Source of the DNA: Saturnia japonica
Lineage: Eukaryota; Arthropoda; Insecta; Lepidoptera; Saturniidae
Direction: 5' to 3'
Assembly (NCBI GenBank): GCA_033032175.1
Contig: CM065322.1
Location: 13,702,001 to 13,766,000 of the forward strand
DNA: 64,000 nt
Both the position numbers and the translations under genes were made by a program. The notes under the pieces were generated by a model. The model ran no database searches and had not been told where the DNA came from. It saw nothing but the letters and a program-made list of their open reading frames with translations. This document shows, in pieces, positions 53,277 to 63,281 of this stretch (position 1 is the stretch's first letter; each line of letters opens with the position of its first letter).

Positions 53277-55190
53277 TCTGGAATATAGCGGTCATAGTAA
53301 GTCAATTCGCATAAACGTACGAGCACGCAACGTGCACCCTCACACCATAGTAAGTCATATCGTACCGCCTCTTATAGCTTCAGACCTCGCCCGGGTGACA
53401 CTTTTGACGTGTAACAATATTAATAAATGCAGTCACATGTAAAAGAGGTGTCGGAACCAAAATAATTTCATTAACACTATACTAATCTTGAGGTCCCAAA
53501 TACATAGTAAAGGTTTAACACGATTAAATGTATTCAATTAATTTCTTGCTTATAAGATCTTACATAAAATTATTGCGATGTAATTATAAGCAATGAATAC
53601 CGGCCTTTATTTACTCAATAAATCTAAACATAGCAAATTACCTCGGAAGTGTGCTAGATTAAGTAGTAGAACTGTTCAAACACAATTCTAATTATACGTA
53701 AGAAAGCTTATAAACATGTATTTGAAGTTACTGATTATATATCTGCAATAGGCATAACTTTCACCAATAATGCTTCCCTAAGCTAGTCTAAAAGATGCTA
53801 CAAATACAACAACCTTAGTAATTCTCTTCGTTAGACTAAATTGGTATTCTATAAGACACAAGGATCAGACTTCATATTAACCAAATTTTCCTTTTGTTAA
53901 TACTTTACACAGTTCTTCATACCAACAGCTACCTGATTATGGTAGGCCATATAAACTCTTGTTGACAAGATATACATTATTTGAATCTGTGATAAATCAT
54001 GAGCGGTTGCTCTAAATACATTAGTTTTTCTAAATGTCCGTTCAAGTAAGCAGTTTTAAAATCAAAAAATATTATTTTATATTCTTTATACGCTGCAATA
54101 AACAACAGGCTTCTAAATGTTGCTAATCTCATCACTGGACTAAAGTCTTCTTCATAATCTCTACCTTTGATTTGATTATATACCCTTAGGCTACTAATCT
54201 CGACATTAAATTTATATATATACATATATATATATATATGTATATAACTAACGTATGTAATAACTTTAGGTTTAGGTACGGAATGTTCCATTACATTATT
54301 AGCGGTCCATTGAGTTTAAGTTCTTCTAACATAACTACATGCCAATTCGCAACGTGCACCCTCACACCATAGTAAGTCAATCGTCCGCCTTTATAGCTTC
54401 AGACCTCGCCCGGGTGACACTTTTGACGTGTAAAATATTAATAAATGCAGTCATATGTAAAAGAGGTGTCGGAACCAAAATAATTTCATTTTAAAAAATC
54501 AGAGGTCCCATATACATATAGGTTTAAATATTAAATATTCAATTAATTTCTTGCTGTTTACGTAAAATTATTGCGATGTAATTATAACACAATACCGGCC
54601 AGTATTCCCAATAAATTAAACATACAAATTACCTCGGAAGTGTGGTAGATTAATAGTAAACTGTTCAAACACAATTCTAATTATACGTAAAAAGCTTATA
54701 AACATGTATTTGAAGTTACTGATTATATATCTGACTAGGCATAAGTTTCACCAATAATGCTTCCCCAAGCTAGTCTAAAAGATGCTACAAATACAACAAC
54801 CTTAGTAATTCTGTTCGTTCGACTAAATTGGTATTCTATAAGACACAAGGATCAGACTTCATATTAACCAAATTTTCCTTTTTTAATACTTTACACAGTT
54901 CTTCATACCAACATCTACCTGATTATGGTAGGCCATATAAACTCTTGTTGACAAGATATACATTATTTGAATCTGTGATAAATCCTGGCGGTTGCTCTAA
55001 ATACATTAGTTTTTCTAAATGTCCGTTCAAGTAAGCAGTTTTAAAATCAAAAAATATTATTTTATATTCTTTATACGCTGCAATAAACAACAGGGTTCTA
55101 AATGTTGCTAATCTCATCACTGGACTAAAGTCTTCTTCATAATCTCTTCCTTTGATTTGATTATAACCCTTGGCTACTAATCTGGCTTTG

Positions 55191-55228
<38 letters not shown>

Positions 55229-55250
55229 ACTAACTTTATAACTTTAGGTT
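53277..55250. repeat. ~1-kb tandem duplication including copia C RT, first copy corrupted
   Basis: 53340-54280 and 54340-55250 are near-copies (shared CGCAACGTGCACCCTCACAC, CTCGCCCGGGTGACACTTTT, and the copia RT segment). The first copy carries many scattered 1-5 bp extra insertions. Around 54190-54360 the sequence blends the copia C flank (as at 55190-55320) with the unrelated sequence at 53200-53340. The - strand RT piece at 53977-54291 duplicates that at 54923-55140. (TA)n runs sit at about 54203-54243 and 55193-55223. Confidence 0.7.
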
Positions 55251-55670
55251 TAGGTACTAATTTCCATACATTATTAGCTTCCATTGAGTTTAATTCTTCT
55301 AACATAGCTTCATGCCAATATTTGCTTTCTGTACTTTCTACTGCTTCTTTATAGCTATTTGGTGTTTGTTCCGCTGAAGTAAAAACATAATCTTTTAGTT
55401 TCTGTGGAGGTTTTCGAATTATTTTTGTCTTTCAGTATTTATATTTGTTTCGATTTCATCACTGTTTGTTGATGAAGGGTGTGATTCTAATGTTAAATCT
55501 TCATTTTCATTTTGTATAGTTTCTTCCTGAATAACAAATTCTTTAGTTTGTACATTTTCTTCAAATGTGCCTGACTCCGTATATGGACACAAATTGTATT
55601 CAAAATTATTGTAATACTCTTCTTTGTGTTCATTATTTAGTATACCTAATTTTTCTTCATTAAATATGAC
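54720..55670 (-). pseudogene. copia C integrase-RT linker and RT N-terminal part
   Basis: From 55670 downward the - strand begins VIFNEEKLGIL, the copia integrase C-terminal block, then an acidic linker. A block like SYKEAVESTESKYWHEA lies near 55350 in broken frames, followed by RT with DFSPVMRLATFR (55130), FFDFKTAYLNGHLEKLM (first catalytic Asp, 55040) and NKSLYGLP (54940). A YEELCKVLKKENLV block leads to 54830, and RT is lost below about 54720. The YVDD block and RNase H are absent. The upstream part of copia C lies at 57.6-59.8 kb. Confidence 0.75.
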
Positions 55671-55852
55671 TGTTGTGGATCGGAAATAAAACCGGTTTTT
55701 TTATAGTTATGTAATATGTGAACCTTTTTTTGTATTTCGAATTTAAATAGATGTCAGTAAAGAAAATGTAGACACGTAGACACTAGGAATTAAGAGAGAG
55801 ATCCAATAAATAATTGTGTTTGAAGACAAACCTAGAAGTATTATTTATTACA
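55671..55852 (+). repeat. 5' LTR of a DUF1759-gag LTR element inserted in copia C
   Basis: The sequence starts TGTTGTGGATCGG exactly where copia C reading ends, and ends TTATTACA. TAGTGGCGACCG follows, a primer-binding-like site. AATAAA is near 55805. Length is 182 bp. No 3' LTR is visible. Confidence 0.6.
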
Positions 55853-55956
55853 TAGTGGCGACCGTTACACTAAAAAACTGTACAATAAATTACGATGGAT
55901 CTCAATAAACATATACATCAACGCAAGCAAATAAGATAAGTTTTATTCGCCATGAA

Positions 55957-56496
55957 ATGACCGCGTCTTCACAAACAGATTTAGAATTTCTCACAGAAAA
56001 AATGAATGTTTTAAGACTTTTGGACAAAGCAATACAGGACGCGATGCTAAGTTCAGAAGAATTCGATGAAACATTATATGAAGAAGAATGTGACGATGCA
56101 GACAACATACAAAAAAAATGGCTGAACGTATAAGAAAGATTGCAAAACGAAAAAATGAAAATAAAAAAAGAAGAAACCCACATTAAAAAACCACATAATT
56201 TAAACCTTCCAAAAATAGAAATAAGAAAATTCGACGATAACCCAAAACCGTGGCTGTCGTTTTGGGGCTAATACAAGAAAATAACATGAAGATTGCAACA
56301 TGACTGCTGAAACGAAGTTTCAGTACTTATTTCAAGCTATGGCCGAGGGAAGCAATGCCAGAAAGTTCGTAGAAAGCTACCCACCAACAGAAGAAAATTA
56401 TCCAATAATAATAAAAACACTTAAAGACCGCTTTGCCAAGGACGAAACCCTCATAGAGATATATGTGCGAGAACTGTTAAAATTAGTAACCTTCAG
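55957..56496 (+). pseudogene. DUF1759-type gag, N-terminal part, truncated
   Basis: ATG at 55957 starts MTASSQTDLEFLTEKMN, an acidic helical region, then (after a stop near 56130) LNLPKIEIRKFDDNPKPW, the opening of the DUF1759 gag core typical of BEL/Pao-related elements. TETKFQYLF-type and SYPPTEENYPIIIKTLKDRF blocks follow in a shifted frame (56300-56440), and YVRELLKLV ends it. The sequence turns into a - strand gypsy gag at about 56500. Confidence 0.7.
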
Positions 56497-56502
56497 ACCT
56501 AC

Positions 56503-56945
56503 CTACACCGCCAATTCAATTGATTTCGCCAACGTAAGCGTAGAAGGATTTTGCTCGAACAATTTATCGCGTTTTGGCCCAGAGCCCAGGCCGAGGACAA
56601 AACGATCTCGTAAGTTCGTTTCCAGAGCGGTGCCAAAGTCGCAAAAGCTTGCCAAACCCCGTAGTCTCACTGCCCAATCTCCTATAAATTCGCCTGAACC
56701 TCTGCTTGCCCCGTAGAAATTCGCCTTGTCCATATATGAGCATTGTTTCGGTTTGAAATGGTCGTCGAGTAACTTCACTAGCTCATTATAACTTAGCGAT
56801 TCCAATGTCTTAAGGTATGCTAAGTTACATACCAACCGGTATGACTCATCTGTAAGGTGAGTTAACAGAATTCCATCTTTTGTTTCATCTTCTTTAACGC
56901 TGTTTATCTTCAAAAACTGCACGAGCCTGCCACTAAATATTGACC
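56503..56945 (-). pseudogene. Ty3/gypsy gag core fragment (element D)
   Basis: A 139-residue - strand frame has LVCNLAYLKTLESLSYNEL, LDDHFKPKQCSYMDKANFYGA and LRDRFVLGLGSG, the standard gypsy gag core order. It lacks both ends, zinc knuckles and pol. It abuts the DUF1759 gag fragment, indicating a rearranged or nested junction. Confidence 0.75.
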
Positions 56946-57116
56946 ACCCCCTTGTTTTGTGATCAAATATAGGCAGATTCCCTAAGACATTTTTTTATTT
57001 TTACGTAGGTAGTTCGAACGACGTTCGCCAATGATGTGTATGGTGGTTAATAATACGACCGGTCGGTCGAGTAGCTCGTTTATTACTGCTGTTACAATGC
57101 ACGCGGCGCGTGCGGG

Positions 57117-57541
57117 GTGTGGGGGTGTGCAACTACATACATGTCAAATGCCCATCTTCAGAAAATTACTAGCCAGGTGGCGGAGATGTGTGCGCCAATT
57201 GACGTCGCGATTGCTGGTCCAAGTGCACCCGCAGGGGACGCGGAAATAGACATTCACAATGTCGTGGCGCCCCTATCTGCGAAGATCGATACGGTCCTCT
57301 TGGAGATTCGCGATACGGGGTGACGCCGATTCCTTTGCCGACGCAGATGCCAACGCTGACCCAGGAGATGGGCGGAGACAATAATAGTACGCACCCCTTA
57401 CCTGCCCGGACTCTTGAGGGAAAGCAGCATACTCCAGTCATGCGTGCTCAGAATCGCGGGAGAACATACGCACAGGTGACGACCCTTCCTAATAGAGTAC
57501 AATCTGCTGCGACGATCATTGTTGATCATTGCAGACTTTGA
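57117..57541 (+). pseudogene. R1-like ORF1 middle fragment, copy 3
   Basis: Two + strand frames (57117-57323 and 57320-57541) read SAKIDTVLLEIRDTG and then RAQNRGRTYAQVTTLPNR. They match the middle of R1-like copy 1 (SKIDTVLHEVREMG and RAQTKGTTSAQV at 1510-1270 on the - strand). A one-base overlap suggests a frame shift between them. Zinc knuckles and ORF2 are absent. It lies in + orientation between pieces of copia C. Confidence 0.7.
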
Positions 57542-57644
57542 CTGAACAATCCCACTTATAGAAAAACAGTCAAAACTTACTTATTTATTGAAATTTTTAC
57601 AGACAGAAGTTGAAGCAGAAAAAGAGTAATGTTAGCAAAATCAT

Positions 57645-58018
57645 ATTTTATCAGTTACCATTACTCCTCGGTGAGAATGGAATTGTTTTTTCATGTTTAA
57701 TACCTTTATCATTCAAATATTCTTCTAATTCTTCATTTATAAATTCCGTTCCATTATCAGATCTCACCTTCTTTTCTTTTAATTTAGTTTCATTTTCTCT
57801 TCTTTCGATAAATTTTTTTAATGTATTTGTAGCTTCATTTTTATTAAATAAAAGTTCGATAAAATGTCTTCTAGAATACTGATCAACTATAATCATCATA
57901 TATTTTCTTCCTCCAATAGTTTCAACTGTCATAGGTCCACATAAGTCTATGTGAATTCTTTCGAGTGGATTATTTATTAATTCTTCTTCAATATTATTGT
58001 TATCGCGAATCTCCAAAA
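57645..58018 (-). pseudogene. copia C integrase core
   Basis: On the - strand: RIHIDLCGPM (57955, first Asp), GRKYMMIIVDQYSRR, VRSDNGTEFINEE (57760, second Asp), ending IPFSPRSNGN at 57651, just where the catalytic Glu block (SNGKAE in relatives) should follow. The piece is open for about 120 codons. Roughly 200 codons between here and the linker at 55670 are missing. Confidence 0.8.
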
Positions 58019-58345
58019 AAAACTAAATCAAACCAGGATGGCTTGGTTACCCCAATCCAGATGTTTTCATAAAACCATATGAAGTAAACCACTAACCTTG
58101 ATCGCAGCAACTTCTGCTTCCGGTGCACCGCTATACTGCCACACACACGTACTAAAGTTAAATTATAAAGTTTGTCCTTTATTTCCTGGATTGCAATATT
58201 AATATCAATAAAATAACACACTGCGTCGTCCGCTCTCGAACCGTAATTAGTTTTAACTGACGGTCGTTATAAAAAAAATATCTCACCTAGCCGCCAACCC
58301 CGGTATCGCGATTTACCCAGATATGAAATTATAAAAACTGCCTGG
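58019..58345. other. ~325-bp noncoding insert in copia C
   Basis: It separates KGNIFRNQEV (end of the zinc domain) from IRDNNNIEEE (start of the integrase core). Its 74-codon - strand frame shows no domain. No clear terminal repeats or duplication were found. Confidence 0.45.
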
Positions 58346-59000
58346 ACAATTATACTTCTTGATTTCTAAATATATTTCCTTTAGAACAACTATTACAAAA
58401 ACATAATTCCCCTTTTAATGTTTCTATATCTTTAACCATATCATTTTTATACATTAATTTTAAATAGTCAGTATTAATGTGGCCTAGTCTTTTGTGCCAT
58501 ATGTCCATTTCATTAACATAAGTTTTGAAACAATAAGGTTTTGTATCCATATTTATCTCTCTTGGAGTTAGATTTACAGTAAACAATCGTTTTTCAGTTT
58601 TCCAGTACATAATAGTATATTATTTTTAGTATATATTTTAACACCATATTTATCAAAATGTACTTTATTTCCCTTTTCGACTATACTTGATACTGATAGC
58701 AAGTTACCATTTAAATTTGGTACATTTAACACATCCTCTAATCTTAATTTTGTGTTGTTTTCTGATAACATTTTCAGATTTCCTTGAAATATTGAGTGAA
58801 TGCTTCTATTTTTATCAGCAGCTTTAATTTCTTTTTCACATTCATTTTTTTACATTAAATAGTATTTCGTCACTTGCCATATGAGATGTACATGCCGAGT
58901 CTATATGCCACTCAATGGCATTGTTACTTTTATTGTGAAAATTTGTAAATAAAGCAAATTCGGTGTTTTTGTTAAGACTTTGTTCATCTGTCAGTTTAGC
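58346..59000 (-). pseudogene. copia C protease end and integrase zinc domain
   Basis: 58771-58574 reads LRLEDVLNVPNLNGNLLSVS, the region following a copia protease. 58610-58350 has IWHKRLGHINTDYL and FCNSCSKGNIF, the HHCC zinc domain. Degraded protease sequence lies above, near 58900 (a WHIDSACTSHM-like block with stops). Three frames are used. Confidence 0.75.
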
Positions 59001-59753
59001 TTCTTCTTTTTTATGAGTTATATTTTTTTAAATTTATTCTTGTTAATCCACTTTTTTATTTTGAGTATTGAACCAACATTGAATTTGAATATGCCCTTGC
59101 TTATGGCATATAAAACATTTTTTACTTTTGGAAAAGTTTGTACGAAATGCTGATGCATTATTTTGATGATATTCATTATTTTTCTTTTCATAATCCAGTA
59201 ATATTTGACGTAAATGTGATAACGTAATGCCTCTGTTTGCAATGAGTGTTTTTGTTATTGTGTTATATTTTTCGGGTAAATCTTATACTATATATCTTAC
59301 TAATTCTCTTTCGGTTATTTCCTTACCTAATTGTGATATTTCTGTGAATAAACCTTGAGCCCTTGTGATATAATCCTCAATAGATTCGTGACTATGTTTC
59401 TTTAGTTTTGATAACTTTAAATATAAATTTATTTTGTTGTCTTCAATTTCACCTTTATATCGTGTTTTCAATGATAACCATATTTTCTTTGCATTTTTAT
59501 TTCCTCTATAATTATTGCAATTTCGGGTGACATCGCTAATATAATTATGCTGTAAGCCTCTTTATTTTTCTTTTGCCACTCTTTATATGATTTCTGAACA
59601 GTTTCGGAGTCATCAATTTTTGCAATAGGTTCGTCGTTTATTATGACGTCATCATAAATATCTTTTTGAATCTAATAACGCTTCGATTTGCATTTGCCTT
59701 AAAGGATAATTATTACCTGTTAGGGTCTCAATTTTAACATTAAATTTCTCCAT
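59001..59753 (-). pseudogene. copia C gag
   Basis: ATG at 59751-59753 begins MEKFNVKIETLTGNNYPLR, a copia gag opening. It continues in shifted frames to LKTRYKGEIEDNKINLYLKL (59471) and HSHESIEDYITRAQGLFTEI. Near 59110 a zinc-knuckle-like region appears as a degraded CFICHKQGHIQ-type stretch. At least three frame breaks are present. Confidence 0.75.
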
Positions 59754-60359
59754 TTTAGATGTATTTTTCGTTTTTTATCATCGTAAGTACTACGAAGTGA
59801 CGCCACAACCCATGCCAATGAACTACGCTTCTTCTACCAAAATGTTGTATTTCGAATTTAAAATTTGGCGTGGTAAATAAAATTATGGAGATTAATGTTA
59901 CTTTAATTTATATTATTAAATACACACATGACAAAACACTACTATTTAACCTCTTAAACAAATAAAACTTTTACGATACGTTTGTGGCGGCAAGCCATTT
60001 TTCTCTATGGAGAGAGGTGGCAAAGCCGGACGGACCAGAGAGGTGTAAAAAAAAACGATTACAATATATAGTACGTACTTACTTTGAAGGCAGAACAAAA
60101 AGTATTTTAAGTGTTCTAGCTGTACCTACCCTTTAAGATCTTGTGGTAATGCAAACTAATGTACTGTTATGATTTCATGTAAAGTGGAAGAATATATTAT
60201 ACATAATATTTAAAAGAAAAGGATGTTTGACTAACTATAACCTCTTCTACACGTTCTTAGGTATTTCTTTTGTATGGACATCTTTTTCTTTTTGATATCT
60301 TTCTTATTTTTTTTCTTCTTTTCATCTAATCTAACCGATGTTGTAAAAAAATAAACTAC
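59754..60359. other. copia C 5' leader and probable LTR; remainder noncoding
   Basis: On the - strand ATACAACA at 59843 followed by TTTTGGTAGAAGAAGCG looks like an LTR end and primer-binding site, about 90 bp before the gag ATG. The other LTR edge could not be fixed. 60065-60359 is AT-rich with nothing recognisable. Confidence 0.45.
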
Positions 60360-60575
60360 GATTTGGCAAACATATCTCACTGGTCTACATCTAATACATT
60401 AGTTATCAACCCTCAAAAATCGAAATATATGGTAATTGGTAGTAAACGAAATATTGTCAAGCTTAGTTGTGTGACATTTGGCATACTAGTGGATGGCGAG
60501 CCTATTGAGCGTGTTACGGAAGCTAAAAGTCTGGGATTAATTGTTGATAGCTACTTACGTTTTGAGAAGCATCAA
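60360..60575 (+). pseudogene. non-LTR RT fragment (after the YADD block)
   Basis: A + strand frame reads ISHWSTSNTLVINPQKSKYM and EAKSLGLIVDSYLRFEKH, the conserved blocks between the YADD motif and the thumb of Jockey/CR1-type RTs. It ends at about 60575, where the 3' end of the R1-like element begins on the other strand. Only ~70 residues remain. Confidence 0.75.
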
Positions 60576-60764
60576 GGTATGCATCGAATCCCTCTCAATC
60601 CTGCAACCAAGCCTGGACTCGAGGTCAAACCTGGACGAGCCGAAACGTGTACAATCTATAATGAGATGGAAGATTGTCTCGGCCGTATCCGGGTCGCATT
60701 CACACGCGTAACTGTCCTTTATCTTGAAGCGGTACTAGTACGCCGCGAATCCCCCATCGGCCTT

Positions 60765-61488
60765 CTACAACACTCGGTGGGCATCTGCCACCTTCGGGAT
60801 GAAGGCCCGCATCACCCCGCCCGTGTCAGAGGACTCGTAGCGCGCCTGCCACTTAAGGACAGTCTCCTCTCGTATGATTTTATTTGCGTATGACACCGGA
60901 TACTGATCATAGTCGGCCGAGGTCTTCTTGTGCGCGGCCTGCTTCGCCAACACATCAGCACGTTTGTTGCCGACCGTGCCGACGTGAGCACACACCCAGT
61001 ACAAGTGCAGCTCATGCCTCTCCGCTCTGATAGCACGAATCACCGCCTGCGTCGCGAGAGCCAGACGGTGGGGCGGGACTGGGTTAGCCAGCATCTCCAG
61101 CGACGATTTAGAGTCACTGTAAATACTGACCTCCCCGTCACCAGCCTTATAGACCATCTGTACCGCTCTGTGTAACGCATACAGCTCTGCTTGGACAGAA
61201 GGGCTCTAGGCGAAACCTAGAGAACCTGGTCTCACGTCCTCCCTTGAACCAAGTCACAGCGGCTCCCACTCTACCGTCAATCTTACTGCCGTCGGTGACG
61301 ATCCCGGAGCCGCCGGACTCAGGGAGACCTTTCAGGCTCTGGTACGCTTCCCCAACACAATGCACTGGATGCGGATAGTCAGCGAAACTTACCGGCCGCT
61401 CCAACACACGGCCAACCACAATCTCGTCCAGTTGCAATCTTCTCTTTGCAAGATATAAGCCTTTGCACCTCTTGGGCGCGGAGATCAA
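60765..61488 (-). pseudogene. R1-like ORF2 RNase H domain and linker
   Basis: The linker (61488-61380) reads VVGRVLERPVSFADYPHP. RNase H begins GIVTDGSKIDGRVGAAV (61300, first Asp), breaks near 61200, and resumes with SIYSDSKSSLEML (61125, Asp) and HVGTVGNKRADVLAKQAA (60980, His and Asp). This removes RNA from the hybrid during integration. A RNase H domain places it with R1/I-group elements that carry one. Confidence 0.8.
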
Positions 61489-62600
61489 GCGGGAGCAAGT
61501 CTGCCAAGACTAATGCCGATGTTAGTGAGACAGACTTATATGCCCTACAGATCTTGTTTGCGAAGCCCCTCTGCAGAGAGTTTAACCTAATTCTTAATCG
61601 AGATCTTTTCTGCAGAGAGACCCTACACATTAGCGGCGTATAAAACAATAGGCTCTATAACTGCGCTATATATCGTCCTGATAATCTCCGAGTTCAGGCC
61701 CCAGCTCACCCTAGCTCACACGCCAGCTGCTTGTAGATGTCAGCTGCCTTCTTACAGGCAACAGCGAGATGTGCCTCAAAGGTGAGCTTACAGTCCAAAA
61801 TAAGGCCCAGCAGGCGGAACTCCCTTCTCCAAAGGTAACTGGACGCCTCCCATGAACAGGGCTGAGGCGTCAAACTTAAGCTTCCTTGTAAGCAACATCG
61901 CTTTCGTCTTACACGGAGCAAAGGACAGCTTATTTTTGACGCCCCAGTCCATCACAGTCTGCAAGGTCCGGCACGTAAATTCCTGCATGGGCCCGACCTC
62001 TCTCCCAGAGAAAACCAGGACGACGTCGTCTGCAAAAGCCTGACAGTACACTTCCGCGACCTCCAGCTCCACCAACAGAGAATCGAGTATAAGGTTCCAA
62101 AAGGTCGGCACAGCGATAGATCCCTGGACACAACCCTTCGAAGACTCTCGACTCACCTGACAACCAGCGTAACTTAGCTCAATACGACGACTCTCAAGAT
62201 CCAAAAGAACCATATCGTACAAATTTTCAGGGCACCCTTTGGCCATGAGCTGGAACTTCAGCGCTGGCCACCACGCGTTATCGAACGCGCCCTCTATGTC
62301 CAGTGACACCACGACGACGATCTCTTTCCATTCGCCTTCCGTTCGCCACCAGATCATAGAGAGTATCTTCTGTGCAGCGCTGTGGCATGAACCCATATTG
62401 CCGCACGCGGAGTTTAGGTAACAAGTGCCAGCGTAAACGTCGAACCAAGAGATTTTCCAGAAGCTTGCCCAACACCGGCAAGAGGCCAATAGGACGGTAG
62501 GATTTTGGCGATGTGTTATCCTCCTTAGCTGGCTTCCGGAGAATGCACACGGTTGCAGTCTTCCAGGGATGAGGGAAATGGCCCAATTCCAGGCACTTAT
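61489..62600 (-). pseudogene. R1-like ORF2 reverse transcriptase
   Basis: Blocks on the - strand: FPHPWKTATVCILRKPAKED (62580), YRPIGLLPVLGKLLENLL (62510), then in a second frame VVVVSLDIEGAFDNAWWP (62310, first Asp), GCVQGSIAVPTFWNLILD (62130) and FADDVVLVFSG (62040). The thumb is broken near 61800 and the last part (61648-61450) has LRIRLNSLQRGFANKI and TSALVLADLLPLDLR. Catalytic residues are present, but three frames are needed. Confidence 0.82.
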
Positions 62601-62622
62601 TAACCAGTGCCTGAAAAAGCGC

Positions 62623-63271
62623 TTAAGTTCTCGTCAACTTTCCAATCATCGATCTTGCCAAGAAGGGTGGGGCTGCAGTCTGTAAGGTCCACAATGCTTG
62701 TGCACAAGCTGCCCCCCTGACGACCTGAAAGGTGGGCTTTTCTCCCACATTGAGTACCTCTAGCCCCGCCGCGTCTAGAAAAGAGCAGTAGGCCTCACCC
62801 CGATGGTCGAAGGTATGACACCCCCACCACAAGCTTTTAGCATTTACGTCGCCACCAACCACCAGGTTCTGCACACCCAATTTGGCACAGATACCCTTGG
62901 GTTTTCCTATGGTCGGGGGTTCGATGGGCTCGTTTGGCTCAAAGTAGACGGAGACCGCCCCTAGCGATAGGTTACCCGCTTGCAGGTTCACGGCAGTAAC
63001 CCTGACACAATAACACAACCAAACACAACAACCGCTGCCTTTACTAGCCCGGCTCTGCCAGTGTTCTGGATCACTCTCGTGTTCGGGACTTGCTTTACTC
63101 GCCCGGTCGTACCCGTCTAGGATTCTTGGACCAGGGCGACTGCAGCACCCCCACGAGAGGACCAGCACTGTAGCTCTTCCAGGGCCAGTTTGGACCTCTG
63201 CAGATTGGCTTGCACTACCGCTATCCGGCGCGACTCCGTAACCCGCTCAGTGGCAACCGAGATGTTATTTG
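62623..63271 (-). pseudogene. R1-like ORF2 endonuclease (APE type)
   Basis: The N-terminal part (about 63255-63125) reads ESRRIAVVQANLQRSKLALE and VALVQES before a stop, matching the NL..SK.A and QEPW region of R1-type endonucleases. A second frame (63168-62623) has the central beta strands and VVGGDVNAKSLWWG (62860, catalytic Asp-Asn), followed by RGEAYCSFLDAAGLEVLN. The reading shifts at the end of the domain. It overlaps the ORF1 stop region, as in other R1-type elements. Confidence 0.75.
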
Positions 63272-63281
63272 GTGGGTACTC

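Noticed and set aside
53977..54291. A fourth independent copia element
   Set aside because: It is the duplicated and corrupted copy of the copia C RT at 54923-55140.
61852..62043. + strand frames within the R1-like element
   Set aside because: They are antisense shadows of the - strand RT, which carries clear motifs.
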